Source of the DNA: Sphacelaria rigidula
Lineage: Eukaryota > Phaeophyceae > Sphacelariales
Assembly: GCA_964200075.2 (NCBI GenBank)
Contig: CAXNAA020000072.1
Location: 1 to 29,932, forward strand
Direction: 5' to 3'
DNA: 29,932 bases
In this document: positions 1 to 12,300 of the stretch, piece by piece
How positions within the stretch are numbered: position 1 is the stretch's first letter
How the letters are laid out: the number at the start of each line of letters is the position of its first letter
Notes under the pieces: model-generated
The model's database searches: none
Seen by the model: the letters and a program-made list of their open reading frames with translations, nothing else
What the model was told of the DNA's origin: nothing
Made by a program: the position numbers and the translations under genes

Positions 1-244
1 AAGATTTTGCCTCCCAAAACCATGCACTTTTGGGGGGGGGGGGCTATCATATAAAGTGTCATCCAATGCTCGAAAGTAGATTGTGAGGTAGGTACCGGGG
101 GATAGAAGAGTTGATCTGTTAACATTACAGACTCGTCCCAAGGTGAGGAGAGCAACAGGAAAATGACGAAGATACACATACCTACGCACGGTATTATTTG
201 CATCATACGTGTTCCCCACCAATTATACTTGCGTGGAAGAACAG
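1..244. other. Upstream intron (5' part outside window)
   Basis: Non-coding sequence ending in the acceptor gaagaacag at 244. It contains a G12 tract at 32-43. A stretch acttcgtcccaag-like at 131-142 sits between an AG and a gtgagg donor and could be a 12-nt microexon, but I cannot support it from protein similarity. Confidence 0.5.
32..43. repeat. Poly-G tract (G12)
   Basis: Twelve consecutive G residues, directly visible; a simple homopolymer in intron sequence. Confidence 0.9.
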
Positions 245-345
245 GATGGCAGAGGAGAAGCGTTGGTTAACATGCATCGTGAGCTGGAAAAGTGCGAGAG
301 GGCCCTGAATGAGTACCTGGATATGAAGAAAAACGTTTTCCCAAG
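245..345 (+). CDS. Dynein exon 1 (linker)
   Basis: Encodes [17 protein letters not shown] then FPR, the linker motif preceding FYFVS in dynein heavy chains. Acceptor cag at 242-244, donor AG|gtttgt; ends in phase 2 and joins exon 2 to give FPRFYFVS. Confidence 0.9.
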
Positions 346-3300
346 GTTTGTGTACGTATCCGACATGGTTTCCTTCGCGTACTAGCAGAAGCAATGTCTG
401 TAGACCATACTCAAATTTTCGTCACTGGGAGTCCTCATCTCTGGACTGGTGTATTTGGGCGCTTGTCGAGGTGAAGTCGCTTGGGTTCAGAACTTTCCTT
501 CCTAGTGCGACTACTTCATATCCCGTTGAAAGGGATAGAAAAAGCACATTCAGCGTAAACGAGGATTTTTCGGGAGAACCCTGTACGCACAGTGCGGCCG
601 TTTCATCGAGTGTATGGCTCACTAACTATCTAGCATTTCTCGCTGGTCAGCCGTTACCGAAATGTGTCAAAGTGCCTATTTCCTGCGGTGTACATCTTGG
701 TATTACGACTACACACAGGGCACACCTTGTGTTTACTGCACGTCCACAAGGGTTTCAGCTTGGTCTGTTTTTACAGCTCTCGATACGGTTCAGATACACA
801 TTGCCCTTTCCCCCCCGCGCAGGTTTTACTTCGTATCAAATGCAGCTCTGCTGGACATTCTCTCCAACGGAAACGACCCGCCAAAGATCCAGGTAATGAA
901 ATGCACACCGCGGATGCTGCATGGCATTCCTTAGCGCGGTCGGTTCTGCAGCAGCTATTTGTACTGCTTGCGTGCTTCAGTATGATTCGCTGTTATTCGT
1001 AGGTGTTACGCTCCCCTTTTCACCCCAGCATGCTAATTTTTGTGGCCACAAGTCCGTGGAAATTTGTTCAAGGCGAACAACGGTTCCCTATATCACTGCC
1101 ATGCGAACGACCAACCTCATCACCATCGCCGTGCCTCCCTCTCAGCCTCACCTCGGCTCAGTATTCGACGGGATTGGGTGTTTGGAATTCTCGCCGGTCG
1201 AAGAAACCGTGGAGTCTACGGCGCCTGCACTAGATGGAGTGGGCGCACCAAATGATGCTGAAGCTCGCAAGAGGTATATATGTATATGTGTGTATACTGT
1301 TTTCATCGAAGGATATAAGATACGGTTGTGCATCCTGGAGTGCTAGTTCGCATATTTGTGTTGTACTGAGCACGATCAAGTCGTATTTAATGCCGAGAGC
1401 TGACTGTCCAACTCGTGTAGAAGTCTTCTTGTGGGTCACCCTGAAGATATATCCACATTTCACGGTGAGCAACGGCTTTCACGCAACGAGCGCACAGCGG
1501 CTGAGTTGCATGCGCAGAGTAAGCCACATGTTGGCAGCTCAGCGCGCGTAACTCTTTCTAGGGCACGCTGACGGGGAGAGGGCATCCCGGCTTTGTATGC
1601 ATATCTGCAACGGTAATAACGCCCTGCGTCGAAGTACCAGGTCTCTCGGCCAGCGAGAGAAGATCTGCCTGGGCGGCAAGCAACTCATGGAACAAATGAG
1701 GAACGGACAGGTTCACCTACTTGTCTACTTGGCTTCCTACGAACGTTCTGCCCATATGCATCGATTTTGCGGACCCATTCGCATACCTCACCTTCAATAG
1801 TTCACGGGAACCTGTCCAGTGCCAGAGATAATTTCGGGTCACATTCGCAAACCTGAGAAGGGGTCGATGCTGCCACCCCTTTGCGCTTCACGTTCACCGC
1901 TTTTGTTGTTTTGGAAACGAGTGAAATTTCCCAGGTTGTGTTCTGTAGGGTATACCCGGAAGTGTATGGAGGGGGGTTGCTTGGCACACAAAACAGCGTG
2001 TTGACATGTGTAGCGAACATTCCGGTATGGTTCGGGAGGATATCGAGCTCTGCTCCGAACACTCTCGTATGGTTCGGAAGGATATTAACCAATAAATTAC
2101 CTGTTGAATACTTCTCTGCGTGATAACCGATCATCGAAATTGAGGATAGAGCTTTTCATTGAAGATGATAACCCGAAAAATCATAATCTTCGCATCCGCA
2201 CGAATTCTTAGAGGTATGGTTCCATTCCTTCATCTGCTGGTGGCTATTGACAACTGCTACACGCCATACAAATTTGGATCGGATCGCGCAAATTCCGAAT
2301 ATTTCCTTCTTCACATAGGACCCCCACACTCCGATCAAAGAAATTCAAACTTGTATGGCGTGTAGTGGTTGTCAATAGCGACCAACAGATGAAGGAATGG
2401 AACCATATCTCGAATAATTAGTGCGGATGCGAAGATTATATTTTCCAGGGTTATCATCTTCAATGAAAAGCTCCATCCTTAATTTCGATGATCGGCTGTT
2501 GAATGTCCGAATTTCAGCCGGTATACCGTACAGAACACTACTTCGATATTCTCTCCCCATCCGTATGTGTTTCTTCTGCACATGCACGTGTGGAAAGTGT
2601 GCATCTATGAAGCCTGGTACCGCCGTCTACGACGCGCGCATAGCCTCAACACTGTACACGCCACAATTGATCGCACTGCAGTACTGATGTGAGCTTGCGT
2701 CGTTTTGGGCGGCGATGATAACGTCGGGAATTTGGACGCTCATGACGCAGGACGCGCTATTGGGAGTGTGAGCTTGGGAAAGTTCAAACACATGGGCATT
2801 GGGTTCGGAATGTTGGGAGAGTTGCAAAAGACAAGCGTAACCACAGTAAATTTTCTCACCCTGAGAGTGCCAATATGTGTTGAATGTGGGAACTATGTCC
2901 ACTAGCATTATACTGGTGCTGGAACGCAGAAAGGCACGGCACTGTGGAGAAGCTAAAAAAACAATGCCGTGAGTGGAACGATTTCCCGGCTGTTTTTCGC
3001 CAATCGGTCCACGAGACCTTTTGCACGAACATTCGAGGCGCCATGAGATATATGAAAGGCATCTGAACCTGAATCTGAATCTGAATCTGAATCTAAATCT
3101 GAATCTGAAACACGAATAACTTGCGCTTTCAACAACGCGTTTTCGCTTCATAAATAGTTGTGCGGTATGCACGCATGCGGAATGATCATGACGTGCGATC
3201 GCTAATGGTGACGCGCTGTTTTTAACGCTATATATATACTTCTACATCGTGGTAACCCTAACTGCTCGGGACGATGTGGGACTCTTGCGGCACTGCTGCA

Positions 3301-6300
3301 CGCATGCTGCTTGCTCCTTTTTTAATTGAACAGCGCTAGCGTGCCCGAGTCAGCAGTGGCAATGATAGCTAAGGACGGCGAGCGTGTACCCTTTCACGCC
3401 CTGTTTCGCATGACGGGTGCCGTGGAAACCTGGCTGACCAGGTATCCATCACATTGTAAAAGTAGTCCTGTCGCTGAGTTGAAATTACTACCCGTTTGCC
3501 GAAGACAGCGCTCGATTAGTTTCCTGAGGCAGAGAAAATGTGACGCTTGATCACATAACGGTGGTGTTCACTACCAACGAAGCGTGTGTTTTTTTCAGTC
3601 ATGGAGGTTTTGAGGATGTCGTTGCTGTGGCTATTTGGCTGCGACTGCCTACTTGTTGCACCGGACGAATACCTTAGCCGAAGCAGTAATGTACTTGCAA
3701 AAACTGATATCCACCCCATCAAATGTCTCGAGGTTTAGAATAGCCTTCACTGTAGTCGCCACGCAGAGGCAAGAAGAAGTCACAAACGAACCGCAGCTTC
3801 TGTGTGCACCAAATATTGCCCAGCGCGACAGGATGTCTTCGAACCACGTGGCGAAAGCATCGATCTGAACGTACCGGAAGGAGAATAACCGTTTGAAAAC
3901 CGTAAGCAGGGGTGTTCTCTAGAGGCTGTCAAGAGTCATCCTACGATAGGTGTATGTATGGGAGGGTATTGTGGGCTGTTCGTTCCACGAAACTACTACT
4001 CCGAACCGTCTTTGAAAGCAGCAGATTTTGTTCGAACGCGCTTGGTACCAGTGAGACACACTCATTCATACTACTTGATTCCATTTTTGCCCGAATACAA
4101 GCGCCCGGCGATTGTGTTAGGTTGTCTGACACACGTATGAGACTCTTTTCATGAAATGAAGCATCCCCTACCGCAGAACACATCACGGCGCTTCGCACTT
4201 GGTGGTTGATGGCGAGCCTGGTCCGGCATAATCCGGCGTGCTCCGTCCGAGCTTCGCAGGCATGCGAGGTCATTGACCATGTGACTACGGTATGCAAGAT
4301 CATGAGTGCCCCCCTATCATTCAGGAATACAGTATCGAGAGCAGAATTGGGAATATGCCCACTCGAGACAATAGACATGGGAAATTGAAATAAAAATATA
4401 ACGTAAGGAACATGCCAAGAAAAAAATTGCCAGTCATGGTTGATTGGGCTGTATTGAAGAACGTATCGAAGGGGAAGACTCGAAGAAGGTGGTAAAGCGT
4501 AGTCGAGGAAGTATGGAAGGATATTTAAGGGATCGAAATGAGATAATAGTCACCGGTGAATGTGGGAGGTACAAGCCATCAAGACATGATATAAATAAGG
4601 CAAAAACAAGCGCTTAGACTGAAAGTGGACGAGGAAGAGCACCTCAACATACACGGGGAAATGAGAGACAGAATAGGAATGAGAACATATCTGCACGGCC
4701 CAATGAACTACGTAAACAAAGCTGAAGCTCCGATTTCGAGTGGGGGACCTCAATCTACCAAAAAGAAGAAAGAGGTATACCAGTGGTCGGGTGAAGTAGA
4801 AGGTGGATGCACAGAACGGCCCTGTTGCAAAGATAGCGATAGAGTAGAGCTGATATCGCGGCAGAATATGAATTATAGAAGGAGGAACAGGACGTGGTAG
4901 AGGTGGAAATATCGGAAGTAAACGAAGGTGGTGTGGAATCGTGCGATACATTGGACACAAGCGAGAAAACGATGCTTATACTAGGAGATAGATGGTGACC
5001 ACAGACGCTGAAGCAGGAAGGGAATAACATATGTGAAAGGTTTTGTGTAATGTATGGAAGAAACGTAATGAGCGCTCAACTATTGTAGATGTCTCTATTA
5101 GGAGTAAGGATGGTGCTCCGGCTCGGAATGAATACGTGTTCAATGGCCAAATGACTAGGGCAAGCAACAAGCGAGTACGCCGCCACACCCCTCTATCGTA
5201 GATCACTCTCAGGTGAATGTTCATCTTTCCAGTCGTCACAAGCACAAGTCCGTTACTGCTCCGATGACTTCTACGATAAGCTTGCCTTGTCACGCACGAC
5301 CAAGCTGCGTATCAGCTGCGACAACTTCGATCCATTATCTACCTGTTGCTCGATACTCTCCAACGCAATTGAACGTCGAAGCACAAAAAGTCTCCCGTCT
5401 TCGTTGTGGCAGCTGGATGCAAGGAACCCGATGTGGGGCAGAGTCACCTTTTACCCAATGGCTGAAGTCATACGTGAAGTCGAGATTCAGATCATCACCT
5501 GGACTTTTCTTCGAGGTGTTGAATTTGACAAAGCTAAACATCGCTCAATGCTGCCAAGTAGCTTGTCTATGCGCCCTCAAGTGCCAAGCAATCTCATGCT
5601 TGTCCGTGAAGGCTGGTTACCTGGATGCAAACGACCCTGATACTCAACCTGGACGACGCCCTGAGGGAGGCCGCCCTTTGGGAGGTGGATAAGCCCCGAG
5701 AAGAGTGGTTGTTCGGTTTCCCTGCGGAGCTGGCTCTACTCGCCGGTCAGGTGCTCAACGATGCCATGCTGCTTGTGCACAGTACCGCACCGCTGCGGAT
5801 TGTTCACAAGCATTACTTATATACCACTCTATCTGGCGTGCGCTTCATCATGAAGGCATAACAAGTGAACTCTGTCACGGATAACACCCCTGTGCAGGAT
5901 ACGAGGTAGGTACGAGGGTAGAGACACGAACCAGGTTTCAAATATAATTCTCGCGTCATTCTTATTACTATATAAACTCTAACCTCGACGCCTATCCTAC
6001 TCCGAATCCAACCCTCACCGTCGCTCTGGCTCAGATCATTTGGACTGAGGAGTGCGAGCGATCATTGGAAGAATATGAGAACGGTGCCGATGATGCGGTG
6101 AAGAAATATCTGGAAGTATGCTGTGTTCGACTAGAGGGACTCATCAAGCTGGTGCAGGGAGAGTGAGTTCAGGGTATTAGTAGTCCCACCGTAGACGATG
6201 GCCGAGGCAACGAGATTTTGGCTAACTTTGGGACGATGGAGATACTGAAATCCATACAGATGTAAGCCCAGCGATTATTCATCACATACCACAGCTGATG

Positions 6301-9300
6301 ATACACGAGCTGTCAGAAAGCAGCAATGACATTGATGAAGACGAACTCCAAGCGTAATTTCGAAGTAGTAAAATCGGGTAGTGTGCAATCCTGGACCAGT
6401 ATGCTTTCGAGTGCTACGTTCTGAAACCTTCATGCGTAAACAGGAGGAAGCCCTCCTCAAACTTCCATTGCTTGGGATGCTAGCTGTGTAAACCACCTGC
6501 ACTTTACGGTGGTGACAATGACTACAAGGGCCCGTTTGCTGTTCAATATACCGGATGTTACTCGTCGAAAGGCATCATCACACGCTTATTCCCCTCCCCC
6601 CAGGCTTTCGAAGGAGTCTCGGGCGAAGATCATCACGCTCATCACTATCGATGTTCACGGACGGGACGTGATTCAGGTATTTAATTCGTGCTCGAGCCAT
6701 GTGCGTGGCAGCGGAAAGCACGGGGAAACATTGGTCTTGAAACATATGCTTCTGTCGTTGTGGTCAGTCAAAGACTTCGGTTACTTCGGTCGAACCCGTT
6801 CGTCTTACCTGAGAAGCGTAGTGCCCTAGTTCTTGTCTTACACTACCACGCGTTGGGGCGGGCGTCCCGTTTACTTATTCGAGACTCCTGAAATTCACGG
6901 CGGTATACTAGTTCGAGTGTTCCTCCCGATTCTGCAGGGGCACCATATAAGCGTGCAGTATTATCCCGTGCAAAATGGCATCCAAAGATACTCCGAAGGT
7001 GTCAAAATTCTTCAATCTCTTTCTTGACTGTGGTCAGAGAAGGTACGGTATCCTGAGGGGAAAGACAAGTACGCAAACAGATGCCTCAACGGCTGCAACC
7101 CGTAGAGTGTACAAAACGACAAGAGAAACGCCCGGGCGGCTCTGGGTTTGACTCGATAACGAGCGCATGCATTCATGTTCTGACTGCCAATACTACTGGT
7201 CTGCCTAGATTTGGCGACAGGGTATCGTACGGTGAATGTTGTCGGATTTCTACTTCTACAGGCGTATGCCCGGACTTACCATCTTCACGAATCCAAAGTG
7301 TCCGATCCGATGAAGCTTGTGGAAAACAAGGAAACGTTTTCCTCGAAATGGTCGACCACTTTTGCCCCGCGTCCCGGTGGTATAATGATACAGCTAACGG
7401 TCGTTAGGTTAAAAGAATGCGGGTTCACTTTTCGGCAGATGCAGTCGAGTTTCGCCTTTGAGGGGTATCTGATTTCCGTTGTTGAAAAGCGTGGGGGCGT
7501 GGGTCGACATGAGTAGGGGAAGAAGTCCATTTGACGAACGTCCACGTGGTGCGCGAGTGGTGATCGAATCCGTGATACCAAACTGTGAGGCATGTACCAA
7601 GCAAGAGATGAGATCATCCTTGAGACCATGAACTCGTTCCGAGGAATCGGGAGGTGACGAGGGTGTGGCAGAGAGACATGAAAATCAAGGAGGCGGTGAA
7701 ACTACTCCTCCGTATCTCGGGTCACCCAATGTATATTTGTACCGAGAAATGATGGCGAGAGCACAACCAAGGGCGCAACGAAAGATGGTACAGGCGCATA
7801 GAGGTAAACGAAGACGAAGCAAATGAGAAGGTAGGCGTCATGATTTCCTAAAGACAGCTTTTAGCAACTGGATATAGTCTCTTCTATTCTGACGTACATG
7901 ACGTGATCCTTACAGGGCCTCATCGATCGTCGTGTGGAGAGCAACCTCGACTTCGCGTGGCAGTCGCAGCTTCGATACTACTGGTCACCCCAGGTCCGCG
8001 ATACTACTGTTGTTGGTCTTGAGCACAATCTCGTGGCTGTTGGTTTGCGCATTTGCTTTTCCTCCACTGACTGTTAATTCAGTCTCGAGGCACTGCATTC
8101 CTTCCTCTAAATGGTTTTTCGTTGCTTGTGAATTCCATCCTTTGTAGTTGTTATCCTCCTAGAACGGAGAGAAACATTGTCACAGTAAAACTCAATCCCT
8201 ACTGCAATCTAAGAGCGTAAAGGATCCCTCTCTTTCACTATTATAACACGTCCTCGCAATGTTGTGTTCTCGGGAATGCAGGCTGGAACAGGAAAGGGTA
8301 GTTCCGGCGCTGACATATCCGGGGCTAGGGAAGCTGGGGAACATGGAAGCGTGAGAATCAAGGTGACCATAACTAGGGTCACGGTCAGGGGCAGGGTCAG
8401 AGCTAGAGTTAGGCTCAAGATCGACAGCGTTACTTTGTTTCCACTGTCGCAGGGTGGCAAAGCTATTTGTGTCGTCTTCATACCGGAGACGTATGCGCTC
8501 GTAGATACCTGAATACTTCGGGGTGTAGTCGCTGCTCCAAGTCTTCACAGTACATAGGGGTAGCGACTTTGTAACATAGTTGGTGGATCCGGCCGGAAAA
8601 ACTGGTGTGCGTCGAGCCATAGTAACAACACTTTGCATCGGGGGGCACATTTGAATTCTGGCGCAATACTGTTTTGATTCGACGGCAGTTTATAGATTCA
8701 CCGTCGCGTGTCACGCATGCTCGAACTACGGTACATGACATGCTTTCTCGCTGAACGACATCACAGATTTGTGACTTCCGATCGGTGTACTCCTTCGAGT
8801 TCGTGGGCAACTGCGGCCGGCTAGTCATCACCCCCCTCACAGACCGATGCAATGTGACGTTGACGACGGCCTTGAGGCTACTACTGGGCGGAGCACCCGC
8901 TGGGCCAGCGGGGACGGGAAAAACTGAAACGACCAAGGTGCCGAAGTTTGCGGACATACGAAGCAAAAATCGTGCCCATCCCTTGAAGACTACCGCGATG
9001 CCTTTCAATCGGCGTCTTTGTAACTGGACGCTCAGAGTTTAGGACACATGCCAGAGTGTAAGATAAGCTTAGGGTGTGTCGCAAGAAACAATCGGATGAG
9101 AAAGGGGAAAATGGTGGCCGCAAGGGGACATGAAAAGAAGGACTAGTGGTTCATCGACAACAGGTGGAACGGTATACGGGTGGACAACCCAACGTACCTC
9201 GAAAATCCTTGTAGAATACAAGAAAAAGGCAATCTGACGCACCAATGGGAGAGTGGGTCCTCAAATATAGCTTTGAGCGTGGGCCCAAATTACCGTCTTC

Positions 9301-12300
9301 GGTTAAAGGGTCAGACTCTACTTGAGTGTGTTCCGAAGTATCAGAGTGTAGAGTTGATCTGCCAGCACTTCTTTGAGAAGCATCAAAATTTGGAGATGAT
9401 CTTCAAGTATTGTTTGACACGTTCTACCGAAAGGCCGAAGAGTGCGTTGGCCTTGTCCGCGAAGAGAGGAACAGGACTCGGAACGCAGCTAGAAGCGACC
9501 AAGATTCATACAGTACGTAACTTTGAGTCGGTGGATATCCACGAACCGGGGCAATATTCGCATTTTTAGTTTTATAATTTTCACTCGTCACACTTTGAAC
9601 CCCTCCCCTTTCTCGGGATGAGTCTGTGGTCTCAAGGGATCACCCATCTCTCCTCCGGTACGCATGAACATCGAAAACGAAGAAAGTACACCACATTGTC
9701 ATTTTTTGCTACCCCACTGTACTTTTCTGCTGCCAGTGTAATAAGAGTTGGTACGGACGTCGTGTGTTTCATCCGAAGCTAAGCGCGTTACTCGTCCGCG
9801 ATAGTTTATGCTATGGTTTGTGAGTTGAAAAATCTCAGGAGACACGACACTCGCGCAATCTCTTCCCTGATCTTTGGCGATGCTTTGGACTTGTTGCCTT
9901 GACCACAATGGTCTCTCCCGCAGGATCTAGCGAGGGGGTTGGGGCTGCCGTGCTACGTTTTCAATTGCTCCGACCAGATGAACTACCGCACCATGGCGGA
10001 CATCTTCAAAGGACTTACCCAGGTGCGGTTAGTAGCATATGCACAATATTTTCTAAGCGGTCGCGCCCCGATGGTCAAAATTAAATTGTTACACCAACGG
10101 TCCATTAGGGCGAAGGGTCACAGGTTCAAACCCCGACAGATACCGTTTTGATGTAGCATAATCAGTCGTCCGTCTTTGAAAGCGTGAGAGTGTGACTCGC
10201 GAATAACATGTCATGATAGTCGGCGGGGTGAGGAAGTACCGACCCAGTGAATCCTCGACAGCAGTGGCAGGAAGTCACCGGGGAGCAATGGATTATTACA
10301 CCGAGACTAAGGACTACCAGTACTATGGCTATACAAACACAATCGCAGCACTGCTAGTACTACCGCATCGTCTAGACGTGAGAGAGTGCTGCAGAACGGC
10401 CTCGACCGGTTTTGATCCCCCGCCTTTGTGGAGGACTTGCACAAGCGCTTAGACGTTAGGCGGCAATCTGCTGCATTCGAGACGAACACGCTGCTTCGCT
10501 CGACATTTGTGCTCGTCGTCCAGGTGAAATGCTCGCAGAGGCCCGGAGTACTTGGTCATTTCAATCGTAAGCAAAACCGACACTTGATTGGTATAGAGAT
10601 TCGGTTTATGAAGACGGAGCGTCGAGGCCGATAAACAAAGTGAACTACTTTTAGGCTCAAAATAGTTTGAGTAGGCCTGCGAGGTGTCCTCAAGATAGCC
10701 GAGTTGGTCTTGATAGCTCCCATCTCTCGCGGACGGGCCTTCGACGAACCTACATATTACTTTTTCCGCTACACACAAGTTCAAAAGTAATTACGTATAC
10801 CCGGAAATAAGGGGGTATATATCTCAGTCGACTTGTAACATTCGAGTGCTGGAGTATCCGCCACTGCCAACGTCGTGTGATTCGTGCATATTTGTTTTCT
10901 GTAACAAGCAGGTTGGGGCTTGGGGATGCTTCGACGAGTTCAACCGCATCTCGATAGAGGTGAGGGGGACCTAATGAATTTGTAGGGGACCGTACATGAG
11001 GGGAAAATCCTGTCCAAGGCGCTTCCTACGGCTCCAGTAGAAGTTAGCTCCCCTCAGCAACGTGACACAAGCTACTGTCTTTTTGCGTAAGGTCTTGGGA
11101 GCGACAGCCATTTTGTTTTGCCCGCAATCTTCGTGTGAAGATTTGATGGCCTGTGAAGTAAGCCAAGGCAACGGCAAAACGAAAACGTGAGATGTTTGTA
11201 CATCGCGCCGTCTGACGACGCGTCCGCACGTTTACGCAGGTTCTCTCCGTTGTTGCCACCCAAGTGAAGTGCATTCAAGCTGCGGTTGCGCGGTTCTCGA
11301 ACCCTGACCTGAGGGAGCCGCAGTTTCAACATTTGCCCGCAGGCACTCCCAACGTGAAGGTGAGTGACAACGAAGAATATCGAACCTGATCAAGTACGGG
11401 TCAGTGTAGGTCAAGACTTGCTACTGCTTCCATCATGGTCTCATCTGCTAGCGCAGTGCGCACGCTATATTTGTTCATATGGCTGGTGGTAGATCTTGCG
11501 GCAAAACCACCGAAAGTATATCTATAGTATATCTATATATATATATATGTATCTTCTGTTTTCTTAGTGTTTGTGTGTTCGATACGAACACAGTCTCAAT
11601 GTGAACCCTGACCTGAGGGAGTCCCGTGTTGCCACTTCCCCGTGGGCTCCACCAGTGTGGGGATGGTTTGTCCACAGTGCGTATGATACCTGGACAGGCC
11701 CGCCAACTCCATGGCACGGTGGCTACAATGACACTCTGCGGGCAAGTAGAGACTGCTCTTGTTTCTCTTTCCTTCCTTTCGTTTGTCACAGACCAACCGA
11801 ATTTGCCTTTCATGTTCCTATGCCGCACTCCAAGTGTTTGCGTCAGAAGGTGATCGGAACTGTATTGTGTTGGAAGCAGACTAGATGTGCTACCCTTCAA
11901 TGTTGTTTTCACCGTTTGGGCAGGAAGGCGCATTTAATATTATCGGGGAAATAGGATTGAGGGTCCCGTAGATGGGTCCTATCCAGTCGCTTTAACGTTT
12001 TTCATGTAGCCGTTTCGATCATCGTCACCCTGTTCCGCTGGGGTTCAGCGACTTCCGTTCTCTTTTCCTGAATCCTGTTCTTTATTTTGATGGTGTGATC
12101 GGATATTCTGCTTTCACACGACCTCTAGTAGAACCGTTTGTCAGATCTTCTGCTCATAAATGCTCTACATTCCCCTGATTCTCGACAATTTCGATTCTGA
12201 CGGCTCTTCCAAAGCAGCTAGTGGTTGTGATGAAAATCTCCATCATCATTTGCCATTGACGTCTCCCCCATCATCTCCACAGGTAGGCGTGTTCGACTTT

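Larger units (their letters stand above)
2110..2495. mobile_element. MITE-like foldback element
   Basis: Two inverted arms, about 2127-2276 and 2346-2495, roughly 85-90% identical by eye over 150 bp, around a 69-bp spacer. No protein is encoded. The 9-bp direct repeat CTGTTGAAT at 2101-2109 and 2496-2504 may be a target-site duplication; 9 bp is typical of Mutator-like elements. The right copy abuts its arm but the left lies 17 bp from its arm, so the duplication is an inference. Confidence 0.75.
1274..3339 (+). other. Intron 3 (2.1 kb) with inverted-repeat element
   Basis: Holds the 42-bp-period direct repeat (2014-2085), the inverted-repeat element (2110-2495) and a CTGAAT-type hexamer array (3063-3108). 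No coding sequence recognised. Confidence 0.8.
11360..12282 (+). other. Intron 12 with exon-12 relic
   Basis: GT-AG intron of 923 bp containing an AT microsatellite (about 11521-11550) and the decayed copy of exon 12 at 11603-11658. Confidence 0.8.

Noticed and set aside
348-896. 182-codon + strand open frame
   Set aside because: It overlaps dynein exon 2 in a different frame; exon 2's frame is the conserved one.
2627-3172. 181-codon minus-strand open frame with an Arg-Phe repeat
   Set aside because: The repeat is just the CTGAAT hexamer array read backwards; no family similarity.
5411-5440. Word ctggatgcaa shared with exon 5, possible fourth exon relic
   Set aside because: The match is about 10 bp plus a few scattered bases; too short to claim.
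8478-9008. 177-codon minus-strand open frame
   Set aside because: Partly antisense to the AAA1 exon; no recognisable product.
9180-9569. 129-codon + strand open frame in intron 9
   Set aside because: No recognisable motif, and the dynein junction from exon 9 to exon 10 is exact without it.
10083-10145. tRNA-like B box ggttcaaaccc
   Set aside because: No A box at the right distance, no acceptor stem and a poorly paired T stem.
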